This document shows, in pieces, positions 10,180-22,019 of a stretch of 64,000 bases of DNA. The stretch comes from Acheta domesticus (lineage: Eukaryota > Arthropoda > Insecta > Orthoptera > Gryllidae), in NCBI GenBank assembly GCA_031308135.1, contig JAHLJT010000631.1:195476685-195540684 (forward strand), read 5' to 3'. The position numbers and the translations under genes are program-made. Under the pieces are notes generated by a model. That model had not been told where the DNA came from and made no database searches. It was given only the letters and a program-made list of their open reading frames with translations. Numbering within the stretch: the stretch's first letter is position 1; every line of letters starts with the position of its first letter.

Positions 10180-11578
10180 CACCATGTAACAAAATTTTGT
10201 TTAAGTTAATTTTGTTGTTGTTTCTGATGCAGTGAGTTTCAAAACACTATGTAGACGCAATTTTGCCCACGGGAAATTGTTTTTAGAGATATGACATTGA
10301 TTTTCTTAATTTTAGGAAAATACATATATTTTAAACAATGAATGTTCGTTTACATTTACCTATGAGTCAAAACAAAAGAAATTCTTAAATACAATGTTTG
10401 AAAGAATATAAATGCAGTAAATATATGTGACAAAATTGTTAAAGTAGATGAAATTGTTTACATATCATCAACAGTGTGTTTAAAAATGTGTCGTCTTCCC
10501 TAAGTTCCTCTTGTACGTTACATCACTCTCTAATCAGTCCCAAGACATAATCAGTCCCAAGCATTTGCTCATTATACTATCCCTGGTACCTTCTTTCAAA
10601 TAAATGTCCTGATGGAACCTTCCGCGCTGTTCCTCTGAATATGAACCCATATGAGGCTTGAAAACATCTAGATGCCAGTGGAGTACATGCAACTTTAGAG
10701 ACATTCTGCACCCCATTGGTTTGTAGTTCTTCAACCACATCCCTGCCACCTTATACCTTATACCACAACCTAGTGATTGTCCACTCTTATGATTATCTAG
10801 GAAACCATTCATAATATCTCCGAAGCTCTTCCAGGCCTTTCTTCGAACTGGTAAAAACTTGTTAATAGATGTGTCATCACGAAGTAATTTTTCACTTGGG
10901 GGGCCAACAAAAATTTCTCCTTTTATCTTAGATTGTGATAGTTTGGGGAACACATTCTGGAGGTATTTCATTCCATCTGATGTTGTATTTAATGCCTTTA
11001 CAAATTGCTTGATGAGCCCAAGCTTAATGTGGAAGGGAGGTAACATAGATATAACAGTTGGAGAGGTGATCTGTTGGTTCTTGTCAAATTCTAGGTACAT
11101 CAAATTTCATTTTTCTGTTTTCTCCTCTATACCAGGCCTCGAGAGTTAATCTGCAACACCCACATACATGTGGTCCCCAATTCTTTTCTTAGTCTTCCAC
11201 AGGAATACCAAAATATGAACAGTATGCTAAGCAGATGATGTTAGCATTCTTTATTCTATGCTTTACTGCTTTCAACGTTGCCTCACACATTAAAAAACAG
11301 TCTGGATTACGCTCAGAAAACAGGAATATGCCTTTTTTAATCAATAATGAGAATATGAAACAGATAACACACAGTTAAACCGTTCATTCATCTCATAGAA
11401 AAAGTATTCTTAGCTAATATAATTTTAACCAATTAATTTCATATAATTGGGCATAAAAAGCAAAGAAACGATTATATAAAAGTAGGAATATTCAGTGTAG
11501 CTTAGTTGTGACCTAATTTATCCAAAACAAGCATAAAATTTACTTAAACAAGTGAAAAGTTTTTTTTGTTACATGGTG
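10180..11578 (-). mobile_element. TIR DNA transposon inserted in the satellite, decayed
   Basis: The ends form inverted repeats: CACCATGTAACAAAA at 10180-10194 is exactly complementary to 11564-11578. Similarity continues inwards for about 40 more bases with gaps (TGTTTAAGT and ATTTTNTGNTTGTT blocks on both sides). The 1399-bp element sits between two parts of one satellite unit, so its borders are confirmed independently by the flanking repeat. Inside, on the minus strand, is a broken coding region. No target-site duplication is obvious. The superfamily is not one I can name. Confidence 0.75.
10534..11290 (-). pseudogene. decayed transposon protein, arthropod multi-copy family
   Basis: Two pieces of one protein lie in adjacent frames. 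The N-terminal piece (11290 down to about 11045) reads FGIPVED, then W-GPHVCGCCRLTLEAWYRG, then MKFDVPRI and EPTDHLSNCY. It is Cys-rich and broken by stops after VED and PRI. The C-terminal piece (11103-10534) reads LPPFHIKLGLIKQFVKALN, VFPKLSQSKIKGEIFVGP, MGCRMSLKLHVLHWHLD and SYSEEQRGRFHQDI. I recognise both ends from a widespread, repetitive family of uncharacterised arthropod proteins with a Cys-rich N-terminus and a conserved HIKLGL...SEEQGERFHQD C-terminus. Here the long middle part is missing: sequence passes from NCYI straight into MLPPF across overlapping frames. It lies wholly inside a TIR element, which suggests the family is transposon-encoded. Non-functional copy. Confidence 0.75.
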
Positions 11579-12060
11579 ATATCTTCCCTTTTTCCGATCT
11601 CGAGTGACTATAATGCGTTTCTAGCTTTTGTATTCAATCAACCGTATATTATTTGACATCTTAATGAAGAATGTTGATAATCATTTATGACATTTTTACC
11701 TTCCTACATGTGCTTTTCCTGTGCCTTTGTTCACGACCACCACTTTCCTCTTTGCTTCTTCTTTCTTTTAATGTAGTTTCAGTTCATTTATGCTACTTTA
11801 AATTTGGAGATTTCGATACGTTTGCAGCTGCTGTGTTTGAGTCAAACGTCAATTAAGAAGTGAGTATACGTTTCTGTCATCCCCTTTTCTGCTTCTGTCT
11901 CCTTAACTAATTATTTTTTCTTCACTACTGTACATGCCGACAACATATCCAGTCATGATGTTAGCAAGACCAGCTTCTAGATTTTTCCCTTCATCCTTTC
12001 TGCCATTAAATTATCCTTTGCAATTCATTTATCTGCTAACGCATCACGATCTTCAACCTT

Positions 12061-15000
12061 CAATTCAATTATGAGCGGAGTATACATTAGTCAATTTCTT
12101 ATAGCATTTTCTATGTAACTTGATTACGACGGCATCGGTAGTTTTTTACTCGTACAGTAACAGTTGGTAGGTGTATAGAGTATCTCCTTATATATCTCGG
12201 TCTCCTGATGTGTATTCTACGATTTCTTTGAATATTTCTCACTAATTTTTTTGTCATTTTACTGTCTTCTCAAGTTGGGTATAAAACCATTTACAGAGCT
12301 AAATGCAACTTCTTCTACACATATCAATGTATTATGTTAATAACATCTAAGAAAACCTTCTACAACATCCTTTATAAACATCCGCTTGAAACCTTCTACA
12401 CCATTTGCGTAGCTATAACGACAGCTCTCTTGGAAATATTCACTCCTGGGGCTGGCATCTGACGAAGCCGTATGTCTCTGTTTGTTCTTCTGCCTGGTCA
12501 CCAGCTATCCCACGCACGTACAGAGGATGATTGCTATGCTTTTCAGAAATATAAAGCTCCGATTCTTCGTATTATTAAAAAGTCTGCTTTGACAAATGGA
12601 AATGAACAAAAACAACTTCGATGCAAGAATGAACTAGAGTGAATCCAATAGCGATGATTCCATTTAGAATTTAAAAATGTGTTTTAAATCCCGCAGGGTG
12701 TATCTTTGATCACGTATCACTATCTCGTAGTTTCCATATACGATGATATATTTGAGTTTTGGAGTAAAAACGAATATTATTTATTGTACTAATTTTGTGC
12801 TATTTGCATATTAAATAAATATTCATTATACAATAAAACACATTTGTTAATGATTAATATCAATACATCTTCCTCGTTCTAAGTCTCTCTGGCATTTGTA
12901 ACTGTCACCGTCCCTCACAATGAATTCCGTGATCAAAACGCTTGTCTTGGCGTCTTGTGTTGGGTGTCCGCATGCCACACGAATTCCTAGCAGATGTATC
13001 AGTGTATTACAATGTAATAACGCGTGCTAATGCTTCAGGCATACCAGACTGAGTCGCGCTAATTAAGCAGATCACCAGGACTTGCATTACAGGAGGATAT
13101 TCTCTAGTCAAACAGGGATAGTTCGACGTCTCTAAGAGTTGCGTCTGCACTGGTGTGTAAGAGATGAAAGAAGATAATTCAATGGAATATGTGGCACTAG
13201 TATATCATATAATTCCTTCACTTTCAATAAAAAAAATACTATATCTTCCGCAAAAAATGTATAATTTTGTATTTTCTGAGAGATTTATTTATCTTCTGAA
13301 AGACTTCTAATTATGGCGGTTTTGTTACAAATTATAATAAGTAAACTTTCGTGACAAAATTTATTGATAGAGATACTTTAACAGCGAGGCTTCCTAATAA
13401 GTTGACGAACCTGCAAATGGAGAATAATCCGAACTACTTTTAAGGAATATATTTGTTATCTTGTTTATTTAATTGTAATGGTTTTTTGACCTTAGTAAAA
13501 TAGAAACTAAAATTTTGTTTAAAAAGAAATAATTTGTTAAAAAATATTTTAGCGTCTGCTTTTCTGAATGTTAGAAAACAAATACAATTAAATAATCCAA
13601 ATTAAATTGCTTCGAAAAGTTTACCTATTTTATTTTAAAATATATCTGCCACATTTTCAATTTATTTTCCTCCTTTTTAATAGTTTAAGTAATATATTCG
13701 ATTGTGAGCAACCTTTACATATTTTACTACATAGCTACTTCTTCGAAGGTTTGATAGTATTTCCCTCGCACCGACCTCTTTATGGGCACAACCTATACAG
13801 GGCGAAGCAGAACAACAGAGACAGGAAGGCTATCACGTGACACAAGCTGTTGCGTTTCCTGCTCCCAAGGTCCTCAGAGAGGAAGGAAACAGGAGGGGTG
13901 GGTCGTACGCTAGACATCACGAACACCGCTTCATTATGCAACTCTACCTTCCATCTACCATTGCGTGAACTTGATGTTTCCAGAAACTTCTGAGGTGGGC
14001 ATCTCCTCTGCAGTCTGACACAAACACTCCGCACAAAGGTAATGAGCAAGCGCATGAGCTGTTGCATATGGGCTAACACTTACACGCATTACTATTTTTC
14101 ATCGTTAACAGTCTCGTGCTAATGGAAGAGGTCATGAACCCCAAAGTTTTGCTTTTATTTCTGTTCAACCATAAACCCCAGAAATTTGCTCGTTTGCTCA
14201 ATCTCTGTTAAAGTAGTCATAGTTTAAGGCTTTTATTATAATTTTTTTAACCATCAGTGACAGTTTGTTTTTCACCGTTCACCGGATTTTAAAAAAAATC
14301 GCCATAGCTTGTAGACACGGTACAATCTTATTTTAGTATATGTAGGTCTGTCGATAACGGTTGTACAATCAAAGAAACATAGCGAGTTTAACTGGTTCAG
14401 CACAACTAGTTTAAAAAAGAACATTATCATCTCTGTTCCAGCAGAAGGATCTCAAATTCAGAAAATGTGCAGATATATACTCCCTTGCGTAAACTCAAAA
14501 GCGGAAAATATTATAACACAAACTTGCAGAAAGTGACTAAGATATACTTCTAAAAGATGTAATATTAATTTTTAAATTTTAACAAAAAGTTCATTTTGTT
14601 CATTTTACGCTGTGGACAGCCGTTGACCACCCTTATTGGTGTTCTCCAGGTTTCGGAATGGTACTTTTATGGGACGGTTAATACTCGTTTACACATTATA
14701 TGTGGAGTCAGTATATGGGCATAATTTTCTGCTTTGAGTCACGTCAGAAACAACGTGTCTTTTCACACACATATAGCAAGTATGAAGAATAATTAACAGA
14801 TATATTACATAATGTAAATTATTTAAATCTCGGAACAGACTATGTAGGTAAATTGGGCCCCACGATCAAACAATTTAATTAGTGTAATAACAATCCCAAA
14901 TCTTTTCTTTATCAGCAACCTTAAAGTTCAGATAATATTAAATGTAAATTACAGAGACAAGAAGAGATACGTTCTAAACTTTAAAATTAATTTATTATTA

Positions 15001-15780
15001 GAAATACAATATATCAAAACATTCCAAGAGCAAACTGGCTCCGATTTCTGGGAATAACATATTTCGGTTACCATTTTTGACAACAAAACCCTTAAGTTTT
15101 GGTTCAAGTTTTGTTTCTATATTTAAAGGGTCCCAATGATCTTTGATAATTTTTTAAAAATAATTTGAAAATGAATGAGATGGGGCAGAACTGTGCTGGA
15201 GCTTGTGATGATTACTTTCTCGTCCAGAGTAAACACCTTACTATTTTGGTTTTGATAATTCAAAATAAATAGATAATAAGCAAATACCTGATCTCTAAAA
15301 ATTCTGCCGTATGCTGTTCCTACAACTAAAGACTTCTCCAATCATAAGTCCTGCAGTGTCCTACACATAAAATATGAAGATCTCTTAAAATACAAGAGTT
15401 CTGGCTCCTCATTTTCAATATATTTGATGAAAGAATATTGGTTGCTGTTTCGGAACTCCTTTTCACTATTGAAAGACTTTTAACGATTTGAATTACGGAC
15501 TAGTAAGCTTTACGAGGATCAATCGTAAAAAAATTGGAGATCAATAGTCTCTTAGTAATAATAGTTACAAGTATTAACATGAAGAGAACGAAATGTTTTC
15601 TCGTAAGTACGTCACTTCATATTAATACAAGACACTTCTTCAACTAACTGATAAAAGGTTGTCTCTAAGGGAAGGTGGAAGAGCTCTGTTCTTCGCAGTC
15701 CTTATGCATTCTCCAACATTTTAGTTATCAATCCCAGCGCCCAAATTAAATTCACCCCTTTTATGAATCCTCAGCTCCAC
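12061..15780. other. AT-rich stretch, no supported gene
   Basis: Moderately AT-rich sequence with only short frames. One 36-codon frame at 12920-13030 begins with a signal-peptide-like sequence and is listed as a finding only. The segment 13780-14080 is less AT-rich but contains nothing I recognise. Confidence 0.5.
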
Positions 15781-16760
15781 TTTCCGCACCCTCACCCGAG
15801 TGCCTGCGTCACTCGATAGACACGGCGTTTGTGCAACAGAAGGGCATTATAACTTTCCTTCCCCGCGAGATAAACCTCTCTCTCGAAGGATCATCATCAT
15901 TAATCTCGCGTGGAGGCGAAGCGGCGCCACGGGGACGTCCCGGCCGCAGCCCGTGCTTGCCGCCACCTGTCGTCCGCTGCGGCGCTGCCTCCCTCAACAC
16001 CTCTCCCCCCTCAACCCTCTCCCTCCCCGCTCAACCCCACTATCCTCTCGACGCTTCGGTAATCCCTCCCCATCCCCTGGCGGCACCCGGTCCCGCCGCT
16101 CCCCCTGCCGCTGCCGCCGCGGCCGCTGCCACGTTTCTTCGCGAGCGAAATGGAATCATAATTAGGTTGGCGGCACTTTAAAAACAACAAAACTCGTTAA
16201 AGCCCGGCAGCAGTAACCGCGTTAGACGGGTGCCGCTGCCGCCGCTGTCCTCGCTGACGCTCCTGGCGCAACTTTTGGAATAAGGAGCACCCGCCCCGTC
16301 CCACCCGCCCCTTCCCCCTCACCTCTCGTCCAATCCCTCACCATCTCCTTTCCCGCCCCCCTCCTTCTTAACACTTCTCCTCCCATTCAACTCGTCTCCG
16401 CTCATTTTCTCCCTTCCCAACATGTCCCCTCCCAATTTATACTTTCCCAACGCCTCCCCTTCCAACACCTTCTCCACCCCTACCCTCACCTCCATCCACC
16501 ACCATCCACTCTCATCCTCTCCCAACTTCTTCTTTCTCAACCTCTCCATTCCAACCCTTTCAACCCTTTCTCCTCGCATCTATCCCGCCCACCGGCCACC
16601 CTTTTCTGTCCTCACCCATCCTCTCCATTCCATCCCCATCTCATCCCGTCCCGTGCCGCCGCCTGGTTGTTTGGCATCCCACCGACTTGTCCCCTCCAGG
16701 CACCTGAGCCCTGGCTCGCTGGGTGACCTACTTGTGCCTGCTGCTTGTTCCACAACCCGG
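15780..16760. other. GC-rich island D
   Basis: CpG-rich from 15900 to 16270 with GCCGCTGCCGCC runs, then pyrimidine-rich C/T sequence with CTCC/CCAAC runs to 16640. A distinct unique-looking segment, 16141-16230, is AT-containing with an ATAATTA homeodomain-type core and a GCGGCACTTTAAAAAC block. It separates the two parts and resembles regulatory sequence more than repeat. Frames are low-complexity. Confidence 0.6.
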
Positions 16761-16829
16761 TACGTTTGATATAGTGTTTCCTTGTCTTTGACAGAACGAG
16801 AATGCACAATCGGTAGATCTGGGATAGCA

Positions 16830-17637
16830 TGACACTTGTGGTATTATCTTCTTAATAATATTTCGAGATGTTTTATATAGATTTGCAAATATATCTCTTA
16901 TTCTTCGAATGTTAATTCTGTAATTAAAGAATGAAATATGAATTTCTTAATTAAATTAAAATATTTTAATTCACAATATAAATATGAAATAAATGTAATT
17001 TCTAGTAGTGACAAGTTTTTCGAAGGAATGTACGGTTTCATTCATAAATTGAAAAAATCTTAAAGGTGTTTTGATAATGAAAATGTCCATTACTTCATCT
17101 ATTGTCACATTTCTGCAATTCTTTATACCCATTGTATTTATTAGATATTTTTATGACCCTATCATTTGGTTTCTCCTCTGGATATTTACACATTGCTCTC
17201 AACGTTCTTTCTAATTTGTATTAAAAATCACTACTTTACTTTTCAATCACTGTTAACTCACTGTCGCGCTTGAAATTTGGGCCCATGAGTGTCTACTTTG
17301 AAGAAAACATGAATGTAATAATATATAATCTGATTGTCCAGAATATGAGTTGATAGAGTATGGAACGATTAATATGAAACGTTGAAAATGAGCGTATCAC
17401 CTGCAACCCTCATTCTGTGCAGGTGAATTAAGAGTAAACGTGTCATGGTTTTCAGGAGGTTAAAGGAGATCATTTTAAGCCAATGAACATGGAGAGGGGT
17501 ATTCCACATGTCTGACTTACACCTATGCAACTTTGAACACGATGTATTTGGTTGATAGGTAACGTCTCCTGGTCAGGAAGGTTCACGAAATCTTACTGGT
17601 TATGTGAACACGTGTATTTAACAAAAGGAGTGTAGGA
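16830..17637. other. AT-rich gene-free stretch
   Basis: No gene seen. A small perfect hairpin lies near 17399-17426: CACCTGCA and its complement TGCAGGTG around a 12-nt loop. Confidence 0.5.
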
Positions 17638-17851
17638 TATACTTCGACTTTCTTAAAGTGGCCCATGGCATTAGGTCATTCTTATACCTCCTGCCTTATA
17701 AAATGAATTTTTAAACAGTGGTAAGCACATTTCTGAGGCCATGAGCCCCGTTGAAAAAGACGATCGCAAATAATTAGACAGATTAATTTTATAAGGCAGG
17801 AAATGTAACAATGGCCTAATGTCACTGTCAACTATAAAAAATCGAAGTATA
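17638..17851. mobile_element. foldback (long inverted repeat) MITE
   Basis: Left arm 17638-17704 and right arm 17786-17851 are inverted copies of each other. Exact shared blocks include TATACTTCGA at the outer ends, CATTAGG in the middle, and CTGCCTTATAAAAT next to the loop. The loop is about 80 bp. Total length about 214 bp, with no coding capacity. This is typical of a small foldback or MITE-type element. The target duplication is not clear. Confidence 0.75.
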
Positions 17852-17999
17852 AATCACCTACCAGTTAAAGCGCAAAGTTCAGAACAGCATTAGGTTAACT
17901 CTTTTATACGAAAGTTCCCAACATATGTTCGTTTTCTAATACTCACTACCTTCCACGTAACCTATAGAATAGTAACACTTATTCAGAGCCGTCCTGTAC

Positions 18000-19040
18000 A
18001 CCTTCCTTCGGCTTTCACCCAGTTCCTCTTGATTCTGCGCAACTGAGGCGCGCCTCCTTGCCTCGGGCCCAACCCAGCGCCCGTTCCACCTGGGTCAGCA
18101 GTCTCCTGTTCCGAGGGAGCATTTCTTGCGCCGCGCCCAGGGCTGGAGGAAGACAGCCAGATAGGGCGAGCCGTTTCCTGCACCCGCACCTGGCAACTGG
18201 GCCAGGTAGTGCCGGGCGAGGAGGGGCGGGGGTGGAGAGGGAGGGTGAGAGGGAGGGAAGGGGCACGGGTGGGATGGCGGAGGCAGACCGGGAGATGAAT
18301 GCGGGGCGGCGGCCGCAGGCACGCGGGGATAATTACGGCCGCCCCGTCGTCCGCCCTCGGTGCCGCCCTGCCACCCACCCGCCCCCGCCGACCGACTGCG
18401 CTGCCGCCGACTCCGCTGCCGCTGCGGCCTCGCAGCCACTGGTTATTTAGTGCGGGCGTTCAAGCATGGGAGGATGGGGCGGCGAGGAGTGGGCGAAAGT
18501 GAGGACTGCGGGGAGGAGAGATGCGAGGGTGAAGAAGTGACGGGGCGCGGCCGCACGACAACCAATAGGGGATAGGACAAAAGTGTGTGAGGAGCGGGTT
18601 GTTGGGAGCGGGTTGTTGGGAGCGGGTTGTTGGGAGCGGCTTGTTGGGAGCGGCTTGTTGGGAGCGGCTTGTTGGGAGCGGCTTGTTGGGAGCGGCTTGT
18701 TGGGAGCGGCTTGTTGCGAGCGGCTTGTTGCGAGCGGCTTGTTGCGAGCGGCTTGTTGCGAGCGGCTTGTTGCGAGCGGCTTGTTGCGAGCGGCTAGTTG
18801 GGTGCGGTTTGTTGGGTGCGGTTTGTTGGATACGGGTTATAGGGAGCGGGCTTGGGGAGGCTGGGTTGTGGGGAGCTGTTTGCTGGGATAGGGTTGTTGC
18901 GATGGGGTCGAGAGAGGGTCGGGGTCGGGAGTGGGTCGAGATCTTTCCGAGATCGAGTGAGGAGTGGGATGGAGGCGGCTAGGGTCTTCAGTGGGGCAAA
19001 GGTAAAGGCCGGCGGTGGGATGCGGCAATGACAGGGCAAA
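18000..19040. other. GC/CpG-rich island E
   Basis: CpG-rich sequence with a mixed-composition left half (18050-18450) that has no clear repeat and could be a promoter-type island. The right half is dominated by a 14-bp minisatellite. A GATAATTACGG motif (homeodomain-type core) lies in CpG context near 18327. Long Arg/Ala/Gly-rich frames overlap on both strands and are not called. Confidence 0.65.
18594..18831 (+). repeat. 14-bp minisatellite with block-ordered variants
   Basis: Seventeen tandem 14-mers without spacing: three GCGGGTTGTTGGGA, five GCGGCTTGTTGGGA, six GCGGCTTGTTGCGA, then single GCGGCTAGTTGGGT, GCGGTTTGTTGGGT and GCGGTTTGTTGGAT. The unit is not a multiple of three but contains no stop in any forward frame, so protein-like frames (Cys-Trp-Glu-Arg, Gly-Leu-Leu-Gly) appear without meaning. 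Confidence 0.97.
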
Positions 19041-20034
19041 GGCTACGAATAGCTAAGTGACCGGGCGAAGCGTCACCAACAATTCTGCATCTTCCCAACT
19101 CCAGCGCCACCTCAACTATGTCACATCTTGGATGACTCGTGCCAAAGTTAGACTACTCTCCTTTGATGTCATGATTCGCAATTGGAATTTCTGAGAATTA
19201 TTGGGCGTTTAGTGGTGGAGATAAATTGTTCACGTCAGGTTTTCCCATGACTTGTGATATCTCCCAAACGAGGTTAACAGTCTCTTAACGAGATTCCCAC
19301 TTAAGTATCTACCACTACCCGGCATCAATTTGAATCTTAATAGTTGTGTGTAACCGAATTCTAACTCTGTAGCAACTGTTGACTTTACCCAGGAACGTCA
19401 GGGAGATATTGCAGGCGTTGGTAAAGAATTCTGCTGTGTGAGTTTGATGTATCTTATGTCTCTGACGGAACCTCCAGAGCATTACTAATACTCATATTTT
19501 ATTTAAAATTGTATTTCCACGATTATATTAGCCACAAAAAAAATTCCGTGGCGAAAAAAAATTCAACACCTTTTCTTCCAACGTCAGGTTCCTTTAATAT
19601 TTTTGACGAACTTGTGATATAAAGAACGAAGAAAAGTTTCCTCAGCATAATCGGATTGTTGTGGGGGTGCGTGCATATTGTTTTAGATAGAATCACGCAT
19701 TTTGTATCTTCCATCTACTCTTGTGTAAATGTTAGTATATTGTCTTTTGACCGCGCTTCATCTATCCAGTCATATCCGGGCTGTCTCCGTGCTTTTACCA
19801 CAAAACCTCGCCATTCTCTGCTGAAACTCACGTCATACACGCCCGGAAATGAGCTGTTCCTGCACACAGTTTTCCAGCAGCGTCGATGGCTGCGACCGCA
19901 GTGACGTCAGAGCCATGACAAGGCGACAAGGGATCGATGTCGAGTAACACACGGTAGAGATCATAAGCGTGGGTAGTCTAAAACAACGGAAGGGGAACAA
20001 ATCCGGGCCCTCTTGGTCCCCTTGTCAATTAAAC

Positions 20035-20037
<3 letters not shown>
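19041..20037. other. intergenic, no supported gene
   Basis: Mixed-composition sequence. A perfect CRE (19902-19909) lies in a slightly CpG-richer patch at 19750-20010. Nothing else recognised. Confidence 0.45.

Positions 20038-20071
<34 letters not shown>
20038..20071. repeat. (TA)n microsatellite
   Basis: About 17 TA dinucleotides, with more TATA-rich sequence just downstream. Confidence 0.97.
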
Positions 20072-20074
<3 letters not shown>

Positions 20075-20209
20075 CTTATACATATTTATTCTTATATATA
20101 TTTTCTTCATATATATAAGAATAAAAAGAACTGAAGTCAATTGTAAGTTTAATTATACAATTAATAAATACTTTTTGATATACTGTTGAACCATATACAA
20201 AATTTCCAG

Positions 20210-20492
20210 GTCGTTTAGAAAGCCTGTTGTCCAAATGTGTATCTTTCTATTTCTTTCTAGGGGTTTATCCAGTCGACAGTCGGTTACTCTTTATGTCCCG
20301 ATGGGCCACATATTCGACCATACACTTGACACCAACACACTTGCGGGCTCCTCTGATCTGGGGTCAGAAGAACGTGTGGCACTCCGCAACAACACATACA
20401 TGACAGACAAACGACAACCAACCATGTCCAAGGGGATCCTCGAACCCCTCTTCGAACCGAAGCGCTTTAGCAGTAGCCATCTCGGCTACCCA
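20210..20492 (-). mobile_element. tRNA-derived SINE-like element
   Basis: On the minus strand the A box TAGCCGAGATGG (20488-20477) is a full match to TRGCNNAGNNGG. About 31 bp further is a B-box-like GGTTCGAGGATCC (20446-20434), with two extra bases against GGTTCGANTCC. The body runs to about 20210. A tRNA-derived SINE is the simplest explanation. The tRNA stems are not intact, so not a tRNA gene. Confidence 0.62.
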
Positions 20493-20549
20493 GGTAGGAA
20501 AACGTGTATCAATTCCAATCGTGAAAATTAGGAATTGTGAAAATCAGGA

Positions 20550-22015
20550 ATTGATAATATTTTTGGATATAAAATGGTATGCAGAGATACGGGCCCACTT
20601 CAAAAGTTTCAGGGAGGGACACGGCTCTCCTACTCTCCTCTGTTCGTACGCTTGCAGTAGAGGTTGGTGAACGTGTGAGTCGGAGAGCTCAATAGAAACA
20701 AAGAGCAGGAGCGTGAGAAAAGGACAGAATGGACGACGATAATGTGACAGGAAATTGATGAGCTGCTGACGTATGGGACTTCAAAACGGTGTAGAGAAAA
20801 TTGTTATAATTTGAATTTGGTGAAATTGTTAGTGATGTCAATTTCATTAATTCTACATTTTAAGTTTTGAAACAGAAACAACTAGTGGCCTTCAGTCGCA
20901 AAAATGCTGTTTTACAAAACCACACAGAATTTTGTATCATACGTAGTACGTCTATTGCTCAAGAACAAAAATTAAAATAATGTCGTGTAACACTGCAATA
21001 GATAATACTAATAAATTTAAAAAAAGTGTCAAATAGCATTTTTCAAACAAAATAAGAACTCTTTTTTGACTTTTTCTAAGTTTCTGAGCGTCTAATGAAA
21101 CCACAGACACCACTTACAAAGCTAAAGAGTGCACTTTTAATTTCTCTTTCTTCCTTTAACAGGATTTTTCAATTTCTTAGCGCTTTGCAAACCATTTGGG
21201 TAAACGTTTTCTATTTTACGAATTTCTGGGTATCTAACAAAATTGTGTACATCTATTAAAATGACGGAGACTGCTTAGTTTTGTTTAAATTTCTGCGCAC
21301 ATTCGAAATCGGTAATAAAGGTTAGTGCTAACAGCTTGGTCCTCTTCCATTGCCTGGTTTCAATTCTACACTCTTGATATATTTTTATGGAATTTAGTGT
21401 GGTGAAACTGATTCCTGAAAAGTTTTCAGGAAATTTTTATTTTTCCCTTCCATTCAATATATTACAATCTTTCACTTTCTACTACCGTAAGTTTCGCATT
21501 TTTTATTTTTATCTGCAACTATTTCAGAGGTATCTATACAATGTACGATGGGATATATGCAAGGCAGAAAATGATCTGTAGGCTGTTAAAATATGATAGA
21601 CGTCTGAAAATTGTAGACACGAACAAAATATGTCATTATATGCCGTTGAACTAAACTCATCAGAATATTTACATATGCTTGATCATAAGGTGTTTAAAAA
21701 AATATGAAAAGTGTATATAATACCAATTATATCATTTCATTTACAATTTGCCCCGTTTTTTGGTCTTACTGCTAAAAATATAAGAAGTACTTTATCACAC
21801 AGAATAAATACATAGTTTGAATAAGCATTGTTAAAATTAAGGGCAATTATGTTGCTCCGCTCTCTAGAATGTCGCGTGTCACTTCAGAATCATAAAACTG
21901 TTGCTCCGACAATAAACGTTTCTCATTTTACAGCTTCATTCGTCGAAACAAACGGCGTAGTGAAAATTAAACGTTATATTTTATTATTGCAGGCCCACCC
22001 TTATTATGCACGTTA
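20550..22015. other. AT-rich gene-free stretch
   Basis: AT-rich sequence with short frames only. No repeat or RNA recognised. Confidence 0.5.
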
Positions 22016-22019
22016 TTAT

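Larger units (their letters stand above)
9170..12060 (+). repeat. satellite of about 300-bp units, interrupted by a transposon
   Basis: Tandem units begin near GGCACCCTCTTC at 9188, 9490, 9784 and 10071, giving periods of 302, 294 and 287 bp. A second landmark, the GCTTCAAAT-containing segment at 9312, 9614 and 9904, agrees (302, 290). The fourth unit is broken near 10179 by a TIR element and resumes at about 11579. A further unit follows (landmark GCTACTTTAAATT at 11792) and a decayed last one ends near 12060. Units are C/T-rich with a GATACGTTTATA segment and a TGAAGAAGTG segment. No coding capacity is conserved between units. Confidence 0.82.
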
